64,000 nt of DNA from Acidimicrobiales bacterium (GTDB lineage Bacteria > Actinomycetota > Acidimicrobiia > Acidimicrobiales > JAUJNH01). Within the stretch, counting starts at the first letter, position 1. The number at the start of each line of letters is the position of its first letter. Shown in pieces: positions 51,828 through 60,181 of the stretch. Below the pieces are notes generated by a model. The model searched no databases. It saw only the letters and a program-made list of their open reading frames with translations, and was not told the DNA's origin. The stretch is from the NCBI GenBank assembly GCA_030448245.1, contig JAUJNH010000008.1, forward strand, positions 91,432-155,431, read 5' to 3'. A program made the position numbers and the translations under genes.

Positions 51828-52185
51828 AGGTGGTGTGTCATGGTGAGACGTGGTGGTCGATGGCCGAGTTGTACTTGGGCGACGGGGGCCGGGTGAGCGT
51901 GCTGAAGCAGGTGAACGCAGGGCGCCCTCAGCCCGACGGCAGCGTGGTCGATCTCAGGAGGCCGTTACGGGCGGGGTGGACGATCGAGGTGCCGGTGGTG
52001 GAGGGCGAGAAGCCACGAGGGCCAGGAGCGTGGTCCAGGTGGTGCTGGCCGTGGCCGTGCTGGGCGCTGTTGTTGGGTGTCGCGGTGACCGGTCCGATCT
52101 GACGGGGGCCGGCCGGCGGCGACCGGTCGCTGGGGGGGCCGAGTTCCGGGACCCGTCCACCAACCTCCCAAGGATTCCGCCATGA
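51828..52185 (+). pseudogene. Third copy of the LysM-tail / lipoprotein-start segment, start codon lost
   Basis: The LysM module is nearly perfect (VEVVCHGETWWSMAELYLGD..VNAGRPQPDGSVVDL) and matches 46614-46811. The lipoprotein ATG is changed to ACG at 52015, so TRARSVVQVVLAVAVLGAVVGCRGDRSDL is in frame but without a start. It diverges by about 52105 and ends at 52185, overlapping the next small ORF. Confidence 0.8.
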
Positions 52186-52421
52186 GCGCGCACTTTGACG
52201 CTGGGTACTACGACCGCCTCCAAGGCGAGATACGGGGGACGCTCATCGACGCGAACGAGCTCGGCGTCGCTCTGGAGATGATGATCGAGTCCCTGGAGTC
52301 CAGCGGTGCGGTCATCGGACCACGGGCAGCTGACGGCCTGAACAGGGCGGCGGCGACCATGAGGCTGGACGTCAGGTTCCGAGGTCCCGAGACATCATCT
52401 GCGCAGACCGGCCCCTCCTAA
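52182..52421 (+). CDS. Small acidic protein, possible orphan immunity
   Basis: ATG 52182 has AAGGA seven bases upstream. The 79-residue product (MSAHFDAGYYDRLQGEIRGTLIDANELGVALEMMIESLESSGAVI) is short, helical and cytoplasmic. It is vaguely like MafI-type immunity proteins. Its position between two decayed toxin-linked segments supports an immunity origin. Family not certain. Confidence 0.5.
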   Translation: MSAHFDAGYYDRLQGEIRGTLIDANELGVALEMMIESLESSGAVIGPRAADGLNRAAATMRLDVRFRGPETSSAQTGPS

Positions 52422-52484
52422 GCTAAGCCGACGGGTGATGAGACGCCGGCTGAGGGTCTACAGATCCGGCCTGATGGGCCAGGA

Positions 52485-52722
52485 TCCGCGACTGCACGAT
52501 CGAGCAGCGCTCCTTCGTAACCGGCCAGACCGTCACCTCGTATGTGACCGAACGGTGCAGGTGGCCTACCACGGCGGCACCTTCCGGGCCGCCACGATCA
52601 GGTGCCCCACGACGGCAGGATCGACGCCCCCAGGTACGGCTGCGCCACCAGGTGGAAGGCCGAGGACGCCGAGCGGACAGTGCGCACCATCCAGGTCGTG
52701 TCCGAGGAGCTGCGGGCGTCAT
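52485..52722 (+). pseudogene. Internal/C-terminal remnant of the lipoprotein gene
   Basis: The DNA matches lipoprotein positions about 47218-47410 (RDCTIEQRSFVTGQTVTSYVT, then frame loss). It then jumps to the gene's last codons (VSEELRASC). The middle is deleted. It still provides the same overlap with the start codon of toxin copy 2. Confidence 0.78.
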
Positions 52723-54165
52723 GCTGAGCGGACGGTGCTCGACGCGGCGGCGGTGGGTGGCGGTGGTGGTTGCGGTTGTGGTGGTGGTGCCGTTGCTGGT
52801 GGTGGTGCCGGTGCCGGCGGGGGCTGTGGTGGGGCGGGTGGTGGTGGGCTCGGGGTGTGATGGGTCGGGTGATGGGGTGCCGGGCGGGGTGGTGGAGGAG
52901 GTGGTCTCCAGCGGGGCTGATCGAGCGGCTCGGGGGTTGGCGGAGGATGCGGGGTTGGTGTTGGCGCCGGCTCGGGCGGCGTGGCGGTGGCGGGTGCCGG
53001 TGTGTGCCGAGGTGGTGGCCGATGATGGTGATCCGGTGACGGTGGACCGGCGGGTGCGGGTGGTGGGCCCGGCGGTGGAGGAGCTGAACCCGGCGGCGGC
53101 CGCCTGGGAGCGTTCGGCGTTGGAGGAGGCGTTGGAGTCGTTGCGCCCCCGGTACTACCGGCCGGCGCCGTGGACCTCGCCGCATGTGGACGGGGTGCAG
53201 GTGGTCGGGTTGGAGACGTGGCTGGCGGTGGACCCCAAGGTGTGGGAGCCGTTCACCCAAACCTCCCGGGACGGGGAGGTGGAGGTGTCGGCCACGGCCA
53301 GGCCGCGGCGGGTGGTGTGGGAGTTCTCCGACGGGGTGGTGGAGGTGTGTGAGGGTCCGGGGGTGCAGTGGTCGCCGGGGCGGTGGGCCCGGCGCCGTGC
53401 GGCCGGGACTTCACTTCGACCACCGCTGGGGGCCGCCGATGGTGTTGCAGGTCCGGTTGGAGTACGAGGTGGGGTGGAAGTCGACGATCGGCGGGTCGGG
53501 GTTGGTGGCCGAGCGGGGTGAGCCGTTCCGGGCTGAGCTGGTGGTCGGTGAGGTGCAGGCCTAGCTGACCGACGGGCTGCGGGGGCCGCCGCCGGCGCTG
53601 GAACCGTTGCCGCTGCCCGAGTCGACTCAGCCGATGAACGACAAGGACTGCGGTGGGTCCAGCTTCTGGGACTGCTCACCGAAGGACATCCTCGACGCCG
53701 GCAAGGACTTCACCCGGGAGGCTTGGGAGACGGTGCGCGGGTCGCTGGTGGTGGCGGCGACACAGGTGTGGGAGTTCTTGAAGGGGTGCGCGCCGTTCGT
53801 CGGTGAGGTGTTCGGGAGCGTGCGGGAGATGGTGACCCAGCTGGGGCAGCTGGCCGCCGACCCGCAGAAGTTTGTCGATGAGAAGCTGCAGCTGGCCCGC
53901 ACGGTGAAGGCCGCAGTCCGCGAGGACGGCGAGGCCTTTGCCATCGAGGTCCTGGGCGGCATGGTCGACCGTGACCTGTTCAACCAGAACAAGGCGAAGT
54001 GGGCGGGCAAGCTGGCCTGGGAGGTGGCTGTCACCGTCCTCACCGGAGGCGTCGGCGGCGTCGGGGGACGCTTCGCCAAGCAGTTCGCCGACATGAACAA
54101 GTTCCTGCGCACCATCGACGACTGGCTCAGCGGCCGCCGCAACGGCAACAACGGCAACGACCCCG
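52718..54165 (+). repeat. Direct repeat, copy 2
   Basis: Counterpart of 47796-49225, same orientation, about 3.5 kb between the copies. Recombination between them would delete everything from the first toxin tip to the second copy's pretoxin region. This would fuse the intact N-terminus to the second tip. Confidence 0.9.
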
Positions 54166-54893
54166 ACGGCGACAGCGACGCGACAACAGCCGGGGACGTG
54201 CCCGGCCGGCAGCTTCAGCGCCTCCACCCCGGTCCTGCTGGCCGACGGGACCAGGCGACCGATCAGCCAGGTCCGCGTCGGTGACCTGGTGCTGGCCACC
54301 GACCCGACAACCGGGACCACCGGCGCCCGGGTCGTGCTGGCCACCTCCCCCACATCGACGCCCTCCTCACCCTGCGGACCAGCGCCGGCGGCATCGTCAC
54401 CACCGAAGACCACAAGTACTGGAACGCCACCGACCGCAGCTGGCAAGAATCCCAGCACCTCGACCCCGGCGACCGGCTCCACGAACCCGGAGGTGCCACC
54501 GTCGTCGTCAAGGGCCTCGACTGGTCAACCCTCCACACCGACGCCCCCTACGACCTCCCCATCGCCCACCTGCACAGCTACTACGTCGCAGCCGGCGACC
54601 AGAACGTGCTGGTCCACAACTGCGGGGATATGCTCGGCGCGAACTGGACGAAGGTTACGAGCAAGACGCTCCTGAACCGGCCCGATTACCGCATCGACGT
54701 CGAGAATCCCGCTCCCGGAAGTCGGCCAGGACAGTTCCACCTCCAGGATTCGGCCGGCGGTAAGTACCTGTATGACTTCGAAGCCGGGCAGTTCCCGGGC
54801 CTTCCGAGAAGTCTCCAGAAGCAAATCGAGAACGACTCGGCAGTCGGTCGAGCGATCGCCACTGGTCGCCGCTACCTCGGGCTGGATCCCTGA
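52721..54893 (+). pseudogene. Second Hint-toxin gene with a different tip; several lesions
   Basis: From ATG 52721 it repeats copy 1 up to the GNNGNDPD linker, then has its own Hint sequence (CPAGSFSASTPVLLADGTRR, SYYVAAGDQNVLVHN). The new 90-residue tip is NRPDYRIDVENPAPGSRPGQFHLQDSAGGKYLYD. As sequenced it has frame breaks near 53383, 53435, 54185 and 54350 plus an in-frame TAG at 53562-53564 where copy 1 has TAT (Tyr). The indels sum to a restorable frame of 724 codons. The TAG cannot be explained by homopolymer error. Probably inactive, possibly a reservoir of the tip. Confidence 0.8.
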
Positions 54894-55102
54894 TGCGCGA
54901 GTCGCTTCCCCCGGCCAGCCATTTCGCGTCCGAACCCGGGCGCTGGCAACTCGAGTTGATCGGCGGAGGGATAGTCCGCCTGTCGGCGCACGGATACTCG
55001 GTCGAAGACGGTCACTACCTTTTCTCGCTCCTGATGGAAGGTCAGCCACCTTTCGAAGTAGACGTCGCGAGTCTTCCGCAAAGCCATCGTGCGCTCCATT
55101 GA
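54893..55102 (+). CDS. Putative immunity protein for the second toxin tip
   Basis: ATG 54893 shares a base with the toxin TGA (TGATG). The 69-residue product (WQLELIGGGIVRLSAHGYSVEDGHYLFSLLMEGQPPFEVDVASLPQ) is soluble and lacks a signal peptide. Function is inferred only from the toxin-adjacent position. It may be shortened at its 3' end. Confidence 0.6.
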   Translation: MRESLPPASHFASEPGRWQLELIGGGIVRLSAHGYSVEDGHYLFSLLMEGQPPFEVDVASLPQSHRALH

Positions 55103-55122
55103 GGGCGGATGAATGCGATCCG

Positions 55123-55739
55123 GTCATCGAGAAGCAGACTTGGCTAGGAAAGGGTCGGCGGCGGCCCGCGAGGACGCTGGCTCTTGCCACCGAGATCGTT
55201 GGAGGAATGGTTGACCGCGAGCCGTTTCAACAAGGACAACGCTGTGCGGGCGGGCGGGAACGGGTCCGACTGCCGAGACGCGATCTCACCGGGCGCACCT
55301 TGGCGAGGCGGTTCCTGGAAGATGCCTGCTTGCACGGGTCAATCCTGTGGCGCGTGTTCCCTGGCGAAGATCCTCATCGAACTCGAGGAGGACCTCCCCG
55401 CGGAGTGTGACTTGTTCGCTTTCTACGTTTTCGCCGGCGACGACGGCGCGGCGATCCGGCAGCGTTGGTGCACAACGAGGATCACGATGGCTGTCGGGTA
55501 CCGTCGGCACCGGCGGCCAACGTCCGCCGAAGACGCCCAGCTATCGGTCTACCGATGCGGGGGCCGATCCCAATCGGGAGGCTGCGTGGCAGCGCGCTGT
55601 GCGTGACAGGGCGAATCACCCGTACGCGAACACGCGACCCGAGTGCAGCGCTACGGGGTGCCATGTACACTTTGACATCTACAACAATCAGCGTCGGTTG
55701 CTGGAGACCCGCCACTACTCGTACCCCGACGGCCGTTGA
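55123..55739 (+). pseudogene. Third, strongly decayed Hint-toxin remnant with another tip
   Basis: Fragments align with copy 1: ATEIVGGMVDREPFQQGQ with AIEVLGGMVDRDLFNQNK, and FAFYVFAGDDG plus, in another frame, LVHNE with the Hint end. Most of the Hint domain is deleted. The tip reads ADPNREAAWQRAVRDRANHPYA..GCHVHFDIYNNQRRLLETRHYSYPDGR, unlike the first two. Several frame changes make it non-functional as written. Confidence 0.7.
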
Positions 55740-55970
55740 TGGGCGGGCAGATGTCGGAGCCGCTGATGTTGGCGGCGCGCAGTGTGTCAGGCGGTTGAGG
55801 CTCACGCCCAACTTTGCCTCGCCGATTCGAACGACGTGCTCGGCATCATCGGGACTGGCGAGCGTCTTGTCGCAGCGATGCTGGAGTATGAGCGAAGGCT
55901 GTCGGACACGGGTTGGTCGAATCCGCTTCGTCACTTAGGTCGGATGCCCCTGTACGAGAGCGACGATTAG
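55739..55970 (+). pseudogene. Probable immunity gene after the third tip, frame-disrupted
   Basis: ATG 55739 overlaps the tip's TGA (TGATG), giving MGGQMSEPLMLAARSV, then shifts frame near 55782 to QAVEAHAQLCLADSNDVLGIIGTGERLVAAMLEYERRLSDTGWSNPLRHL. About 77 residues if joined. Soluble, no family recognised. Confidence 0.5.
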
Positions 55971-56034
55971 TACGACACGGGCGCGGGGATCGACGCGACG
56001 GAGGGAGCGTGTTCGCGTTGCGGCCAACTACCTC

Positions 56035-56217
56035 GTGGGGGTCAGGGACGAGGAGCTACTGGGCAACCTCGTCGAGAGCCGAGGTGGTGATCGTCCGCCT
56101 GGGGTGGAGGGGGCCGTCCGTTTCCTCTTTGAGTCGGACAGCTGGGACGTCGGGCAGTATCCGCCCGGGAGGCTCCGTCTCGTTGAAGCGGATGTCGAAA
56201 TATCGGCCGTGGATTGA
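56035..56217 (+). CDS. Small protein in the cassette region, possible orphan immunity
   Basis: GTG 56035 yields 60 residues (VRDEELLGNLVESRGGDRPPGVEGAVRFLFESDSWDVGQYPPGRLRLVEADVEIS). The frame is open further upstream (RVRVAANYLVG), so the true start may be earlier. Charged, cytoplasmic, no recognised family. Confidence 0.42.
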   Translation: MGVRDEELLGNLVESRGGDRPPGVEGAVRFLFESDSWDVGQYPPGRLRLVEADVEISAVD

Positions 56218-56449
56218 GCACTGTTAGCATGTTCCGCTCGGAGGGCGATCGGGAGGGGATCCACCATGCCGAACATCGGGAACAAGCGTGACCATCGGTG
56301 CGGAAGCGCTACCGAACAATCACCATCCACTGGTCCCGCAACCTCGACGGCCCGACGAAGAACGTCGAGTTCAAGTTCACGCAGCGATACGGAGGCTGAC
56401 ACGTGCGCGTCATCTGTATAGGGTCGACCGGCGCAACCCTACCTGAGGC
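56218..56449 (+). other. Degraded segment with a broken small gene
   Basis: ATG 56265 starts MPNIGNKRDH. After a frame change near 56300 the DNA reads RKRYRTITIHWSRNLDGPTKNVEFKFTQRYGG and stops at about 56399. It may be the end of another displaced toxin tip or immunity gene. Confidence 0.4.
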
Positions 56450-56815
56450 ATGCCTAGACCCAAGCGCTGGTATAACAAGGACACCAACTTCCCACTGACG
56501 GTCGGTGCCGTCTACGTGGTTTATGCCATTACAACGTTCCGCTGTCACAGCTGGTACTACGTCTTCGACGACAACAAACTTCCTTACCCGGTTTGGAAGT
56601 TGGCTCCGCTCTTCGAGATCGCGGAGGCATCACTCCCCTCGGATTGGATTGTCGGGTATGTCCGAAAGAACCTTCAGGACGCGGGCTTTCCTTGCATCTC
56701 CTTTTCGGAATGGGCCCTTGACCACCACTTCTATGAGCGTCTCGTCGACGGTGATCCAGCGGCCGTATCGACATTCGATGACCGTCGGGCGTCGGCCGAA
56801 CGCGATACGAGCTAA
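56450..56815 (+). CDS. Unrecognised 121-residue protein, likely immunity or cassette gene
   Basis: An intact frame with lower GC and AT-richer codons than the chromosome around it. The protein (MPRPKRWYNKDTNFPLTVGAVYVVYAITTFRCHSWYYVFDD..YPVWKLAPLFEIAE..EWALDHHFYERLVDGDP) is rich in aromatic residues and soluble. Similar proteins often accompany polymorphic toxins, but I cannot name a family. Codon use suggests recent transfer. Confidence 0.62.
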   Translation: MPRPKRWYNKDTNFPLTVGAVYVVYAITTFRCHSWYYVFDDNKLPYPVWKLAPLFEIAEASLPSDWIVGYVRKNLQDAGFPCISFSEWALDHHFYERLVDGDPAAVSTFDDRRASAERDTS

Positions 56816-57156
56816 TCATTTAGCCAGCTGCACCGAACCGCGCCCAACGCCACACCCCAAGTCCCGGACCCGCCGGCCCCCGGTGGTGGACCCCTCGACG
56901 ACGACTTCAGCGCTCTCCTAGACATTGCCGGTCGACGAGGTCAGGCCCTGCTACCTCAGGCTGTTCGGGCTAGGGGGTCGAGGAAACGACGTGAGGATCG
57001 GGCAGCGGCCCGTCTTGTGACGCGGAAGCTTCCTCGGGCGACCGACGAAGAACATCGTCATGTTCAAGAGCCTGCCGGTGTCCATGACCCGGCAATCAGG
57101 GGCGCACGAGCAGGAGTTGGTTCCCACGGTCGTGGACGCAGCCGCATCGCCCTCGG
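56816..57156 (+). other. No supported gene
   Basis: Frames on both strands are short and show no consistent codon bias. Possible remains of the cassette array. Nothing else seen. Confidence 0.4.
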
Positions 57157-57324
57157 TCAGTCGTCCTCGTCGTCCTCGTCGTCCCCGCCACCAGCGCAGC
57201 CCGACACCGCGACGACTGTCACCATGCCGAAGCCGAGGAGCAGGCCACGGCGGAGCGCGCCGCGACGGGTGAGCAAGGGGATCGCGCTCTCCGGGTCGGA
57301 CGCCGCGCCGGGGTTTCGCTGCAT
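57157..57324 (-). CDS. Short Tat/lipoprotein-like peptide with acidic tail
   Basis: ATG 57324 encodes 55 residues: IPLLTRRGALRRGLLLGFGMVTVVAVSGCAGGGDDEDDEDD. A twin-arginine, a hydrophobic stretch and a lipobox-like VSGC are followed only by Gly and eight acidic residues. Too short for the ORF track. It may be a complete micro-lipoprotein or the start of a truncated gene; the acidic end directly before the stop argues that it is complete. Confidence 0.55.
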   Translation of the reverse strand: MQRNPGAASDPESAIPLLTRRGALRRGLLLGFGMVTVVAVSGCAGGGDDEDDEDD

Positions 57325-57963
57325 GCGGCCACGCTAGCCAACACGCCCGGTGGAGCGGGCGAGGGACGTCCGGGCAGTAGCGGGCACAGATGGTCCGGGG
57401 TACCCGCGTCCCGTCGATCTGTACGGGCGCTACGGCGATCGTTCGAGTCTCGGCGCGGCCAGCGTCGACACTGCAAACCACGACTGCACGAGGCAGGAGG
57501 CTCCGGTGAGCGGCATGCACGTATCGATCAATGGCATCGACCTCTACGCACGAGCTACCCATCGAGGGGCCTCTCGACGGTGGACCCGGCGTCGAACGGG
57601 CAGCCTCCTCCCCAACGTCGGATCGACCCTGACCGGCTGGTCGATCTGGGCGGGCCTTGCAAGCTCGACGCATGGTTTTATGAGGAGCGCGGGCGGGGTG
57701 CCGTCAACCTTGAAGCCCTGAGACCGCTCGTCAAGGGGCGGTCAACGTGAGCCCCGAGAGCGGCGCAACCATCCGTCGCTGCTGAGGAGCCCAGCTCGGC
57801 CCCGGGCTGCTTGAAGGCACCCGCTGCCTGATCGTCGGCCGGGTCTCCACGCGGCGGTCGAGGCGCGGTGCGCGAGGCCGTGTCAGTGGGCGCGGCGGTC
57901 GAGGGCGTGCGCGAGGCCGTGTCAGTGGGCGCGGCGGTCGAGGCGCGCGAGGCGAGGCCTGTG
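57325..57963 (+). other. Decayed stretch with gene fragments
   Basis: A plus-strand fragment at about 57600-57750 reads IDPDRLVDLGGPCKLDAWFYEERGRGAVNLEALRPLVKGRST, and MHVSINGIDLY occurs near 57516 in another frame. They look like pieces of one or two broken small genes. The right end is the tandem repeat described separately. Confidence 0.4.
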
Positions 57964-57979
57964 TCAGTGGGCGCGGCGT
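57852..57979 (+). repeat. Imperfect triplication of the 3' end of the oxidoreductase-methyltransferase gene
   Basis: The sequence GAGGCCGTGTCAGTGGGCGCGGCG occurs twice within about 39 bp, and a third, variant unit (GAGGCCTGTGTCAGTGGGCGCGGCG) contains the real stop codon of the neighbouring minus-strand gene. The two outer units therefore lie just beyond the stop and look like duplications of the gene end. Confidence 0.75.
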
Positions 57980-59552
57980 CGGGCGCGCAGCACGAGGTCA
58001 TCGACGTGGTGTGAGGCGGAGGCCGCCCCGGGCGGCCGGGGACGCTTCTCGTGGGCTTCGATCTCCCATTCGGAGTTGTCGGCGAGGGCAGCGGCGAAGT
58101 CGTCGAGCCGCACGTAGGCATCCGGGTCGAAGGGCCGGCTGTGCTCGTTGGTGTCGATCGGCGAGCGCATCGGCTCGAGGTCGTGGCTCACGATGAGGAG
58201 CGTTCCACCGGGTGCCACGGCGTTGAGGAGGTTGCGGACAGCGCGGCCATCGGGGGTGCGGGGGATCGACGCGTACTGGGCTGACACCAGGTCGTACATG
58301 CCGCTGTCGAACGCGCCGAGGGCGTTGGCGTCTGCGTGATGGCACTCGATCACCAGACCCCGCCGCTGGGCCTCGGCGGCGACGCGTTCCAGCGCCCGCT
58401 GGGAGATGTCACTCGCGGTCACGTTCCAGCCCTGCTCGGCCAGCCAGACCGCATCGCCGCCCTCACCGGCACCGACGTCGAGGGCGCGGCCGGCGGCCAG
58501 CCCGCCGATCTGGTTGACGAGCGTGCCGTTCGGGTTGCCGCTCCACATCTGGTCGCCGCCGTAGCGGTGGTCCCAATCGGCTTCGTTGGCCGATGGTCGG
58601 GCTGCCGCCTCGATGTCGTCGTGGGCCAGGCTGAAGCTGATCATGCCGCCGACCCGGGCGCCGTCGGCCGCGGCCTGCAGCACCTGGTGGCTCGGGTCGG
58701 TCCCATTGCCGGCGGCGTAGAGGCCCGGCACCGCCGTCTCGCCGGTCGGGTCGGTCTCGACGAAGTCCCCGAGCCCGGTCGGATGCTCGGCCGGCTTGAG
58801 ACCGACCGATGCGAACGGCTCGGCCCGCACCCTGAACCGGGGCCCGATCGCCACCGCGCCAGCGTCGATGCGGACCCCGTCGGACAGCTCGACCGCCGCG
58901 ACGTGCCCGTCGTCACCCGCAACGATGCTTCGCACCCGACCGTCGACGATGTTCACCCCGGCGGCCCCCAGGCGCTCCACCTCCGGGTTGTCAGCCTCGA
59001 CCCCGCCATGGAGCACCAGGGTGAACCGGGCCGTCAGCTGGCGGAACAACCCGGCCGGGTGGAGACCTCTCGGGTGGGTGACGATCTGGACGATGCGCCG
59101 GTCGCGGACCTCGAAACCGTGGCAGAACGGACAGTGGATGACGTCACCGCCCCAATGGTCGGCCAAACCGTCGATGTCGGGGAGCTCGTCGACCAGACCG
59201 GTGGCGGCGAGCACCCGGCGGGCGATCACCGTGTGGCCGCCCACGAGCCCGACCCGGAAGCGGTCGTCCTCGGCCCGGGTCACCTCGACAGCGCGGCCGG
59301 CGATCACCTCACCTCCGTAGCTGCGGACCTCCTCGCGACCGATCCCGGTCAGCTCCGACGGCGGAAGTCCCTCGTGGCCGAGGTAGCTGTGCATGTGAGC
59401 GGCCGGGGCGTTGCGCGGCTCACCGGCGTCGACAACGATCACCGAGCGGCGCTGGCGCCCGAGCTGAGCGCGGCAGCCAGTCCTGCAGCCGATCCGCCGA
59501 TCACGGCAACGTCACAGTGGCGCTCGACGGTGCGCAAGGCATGCTCACTCAT
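57964..59552 (-). CDS. Fused FAD-dependent oxidoreductase / class I SAM methyltransferase (one apparent frameshift)
   Basis: From ATG 59552 the N-terminus reads SEHALRTVERHCDVAVIGGSAAGLAAAL. One added base at about 59463-59467 continues into QLGRQRRSVIVVDAGEPRNAPAAHMHSYLGHEG, total 529 residues. Residues to about 300 are thioredoxin-reductase-like with redox motif CPFC (VIHCPFCHGFEV) and a C-terminal FAD motif (VPGLYAAGNGTD). The rest is a Rossmann methyltransferase (WDHRYGGDQMWSGNPN, ALDVGAGEGGDAVWLAEQGW). This fusion is known in actinobacteria, though its substrate is not. As sequenced the first 30 residues are out of frame. Confidence 0.85.
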
Positions 59553-59860
59553 GGGTGCGACGATACGCCCACCGCTGGCCGGCGCAAGGCACCTTGCGAG
59601 ATCCGCAAGAGGGAGGAGCGACGGGACCCAAAGGGCGCGCTGAACGAGATCGAGCAGGTGGGTCCGCACCCGACTGCACAGCCAACCTCGCCCGTCCACC
59701 ATCAGCCGGGTGGAAACCGCGCAGCGCGATGCCTCGACGTCCTGCTTGTCGCTGGTGCCCTTCAGGTCGAGCACTGCCACGCGCCAACCGTGGTCAGCCC
59801 GTCCACCATCAGCCGGGTGGAAACCCGATCAGCTGGTGATCGACGCACTGCTCGTCCGCA
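59553..59860 (+). repeat. Intergenic region with two 28-bp direct repeats
   Basis: CCCGTCCACCATCAGCCGGGTGGAAACC occurs at 59691-59718 and again at 59798-59825, 107 bases apart. Each contains an internal inverted pair CCACC/GGTGG. No gene seen. They could be operator sites or traces of a small mobile unit. Confidence 0.7.
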
Positions 59861-60181
59861 GCTGATCGCACCCGCCGGCGATGGAGCTGCCGAGCAGCAG
59901 AGGTGAGCGCCGACTGGATGCGGCGGGAACACGATCGCCGTCGAGATGCTCGAAGTTCGAGTGCATCCCGGCCACGACTGGTTCTTCTTCATCGGAGGGC
60001 GGGTGCGGTTCCTGCTCGGCGAGCGCGAGATCATCATCGAGACCGGCGAGGCCGCCGAGTTCGCCACCATGACCACCCACTCCTTGCAGCCGGCGACGGC
60101 CCCACCGAGCTCATCATGATCTTCGACCAGCGGTGGCTTCCACGTCCATGTGGCTGATCGCACCCGCCGGCGATGGAGCTG
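59861..60181 (+). repeat. Pair of 29-bp direct repeats flanking a cupin remnant
   Basis: GCTGATCGCACCCGCCGGCGATGGAGCTG is found at 59861-59889 and exactly again at 60153-60181. Between them lies only the cupin fragment. The arrangement looks like a small inserted or duplicated unit. Confidence 0.8.
59926..60152 (+). pseudogene. Cupin-domain fragment
   Basis: The frame reads NTIAVEMLEVRVHPGHDWFFFIGGRVRFLLGEREIIIETGEAAEFATMTTHSLQPA. It continues after a frame change near 60090 as DGPTELIMIFDQR. This is a cupin barrel as found at the C-terminus of XRE-cupin regulators. There is no start region and no DNA-binding domain. Confidence 0.6.

Noticed and set aside
50491-57700. Insertion sequence or transposase as driver of the cassette duplications
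   Set aside because: No transposase-like protein, terminal inverted repeats or target duplications were seen; homologous recombination between direct repeats explains the layout.
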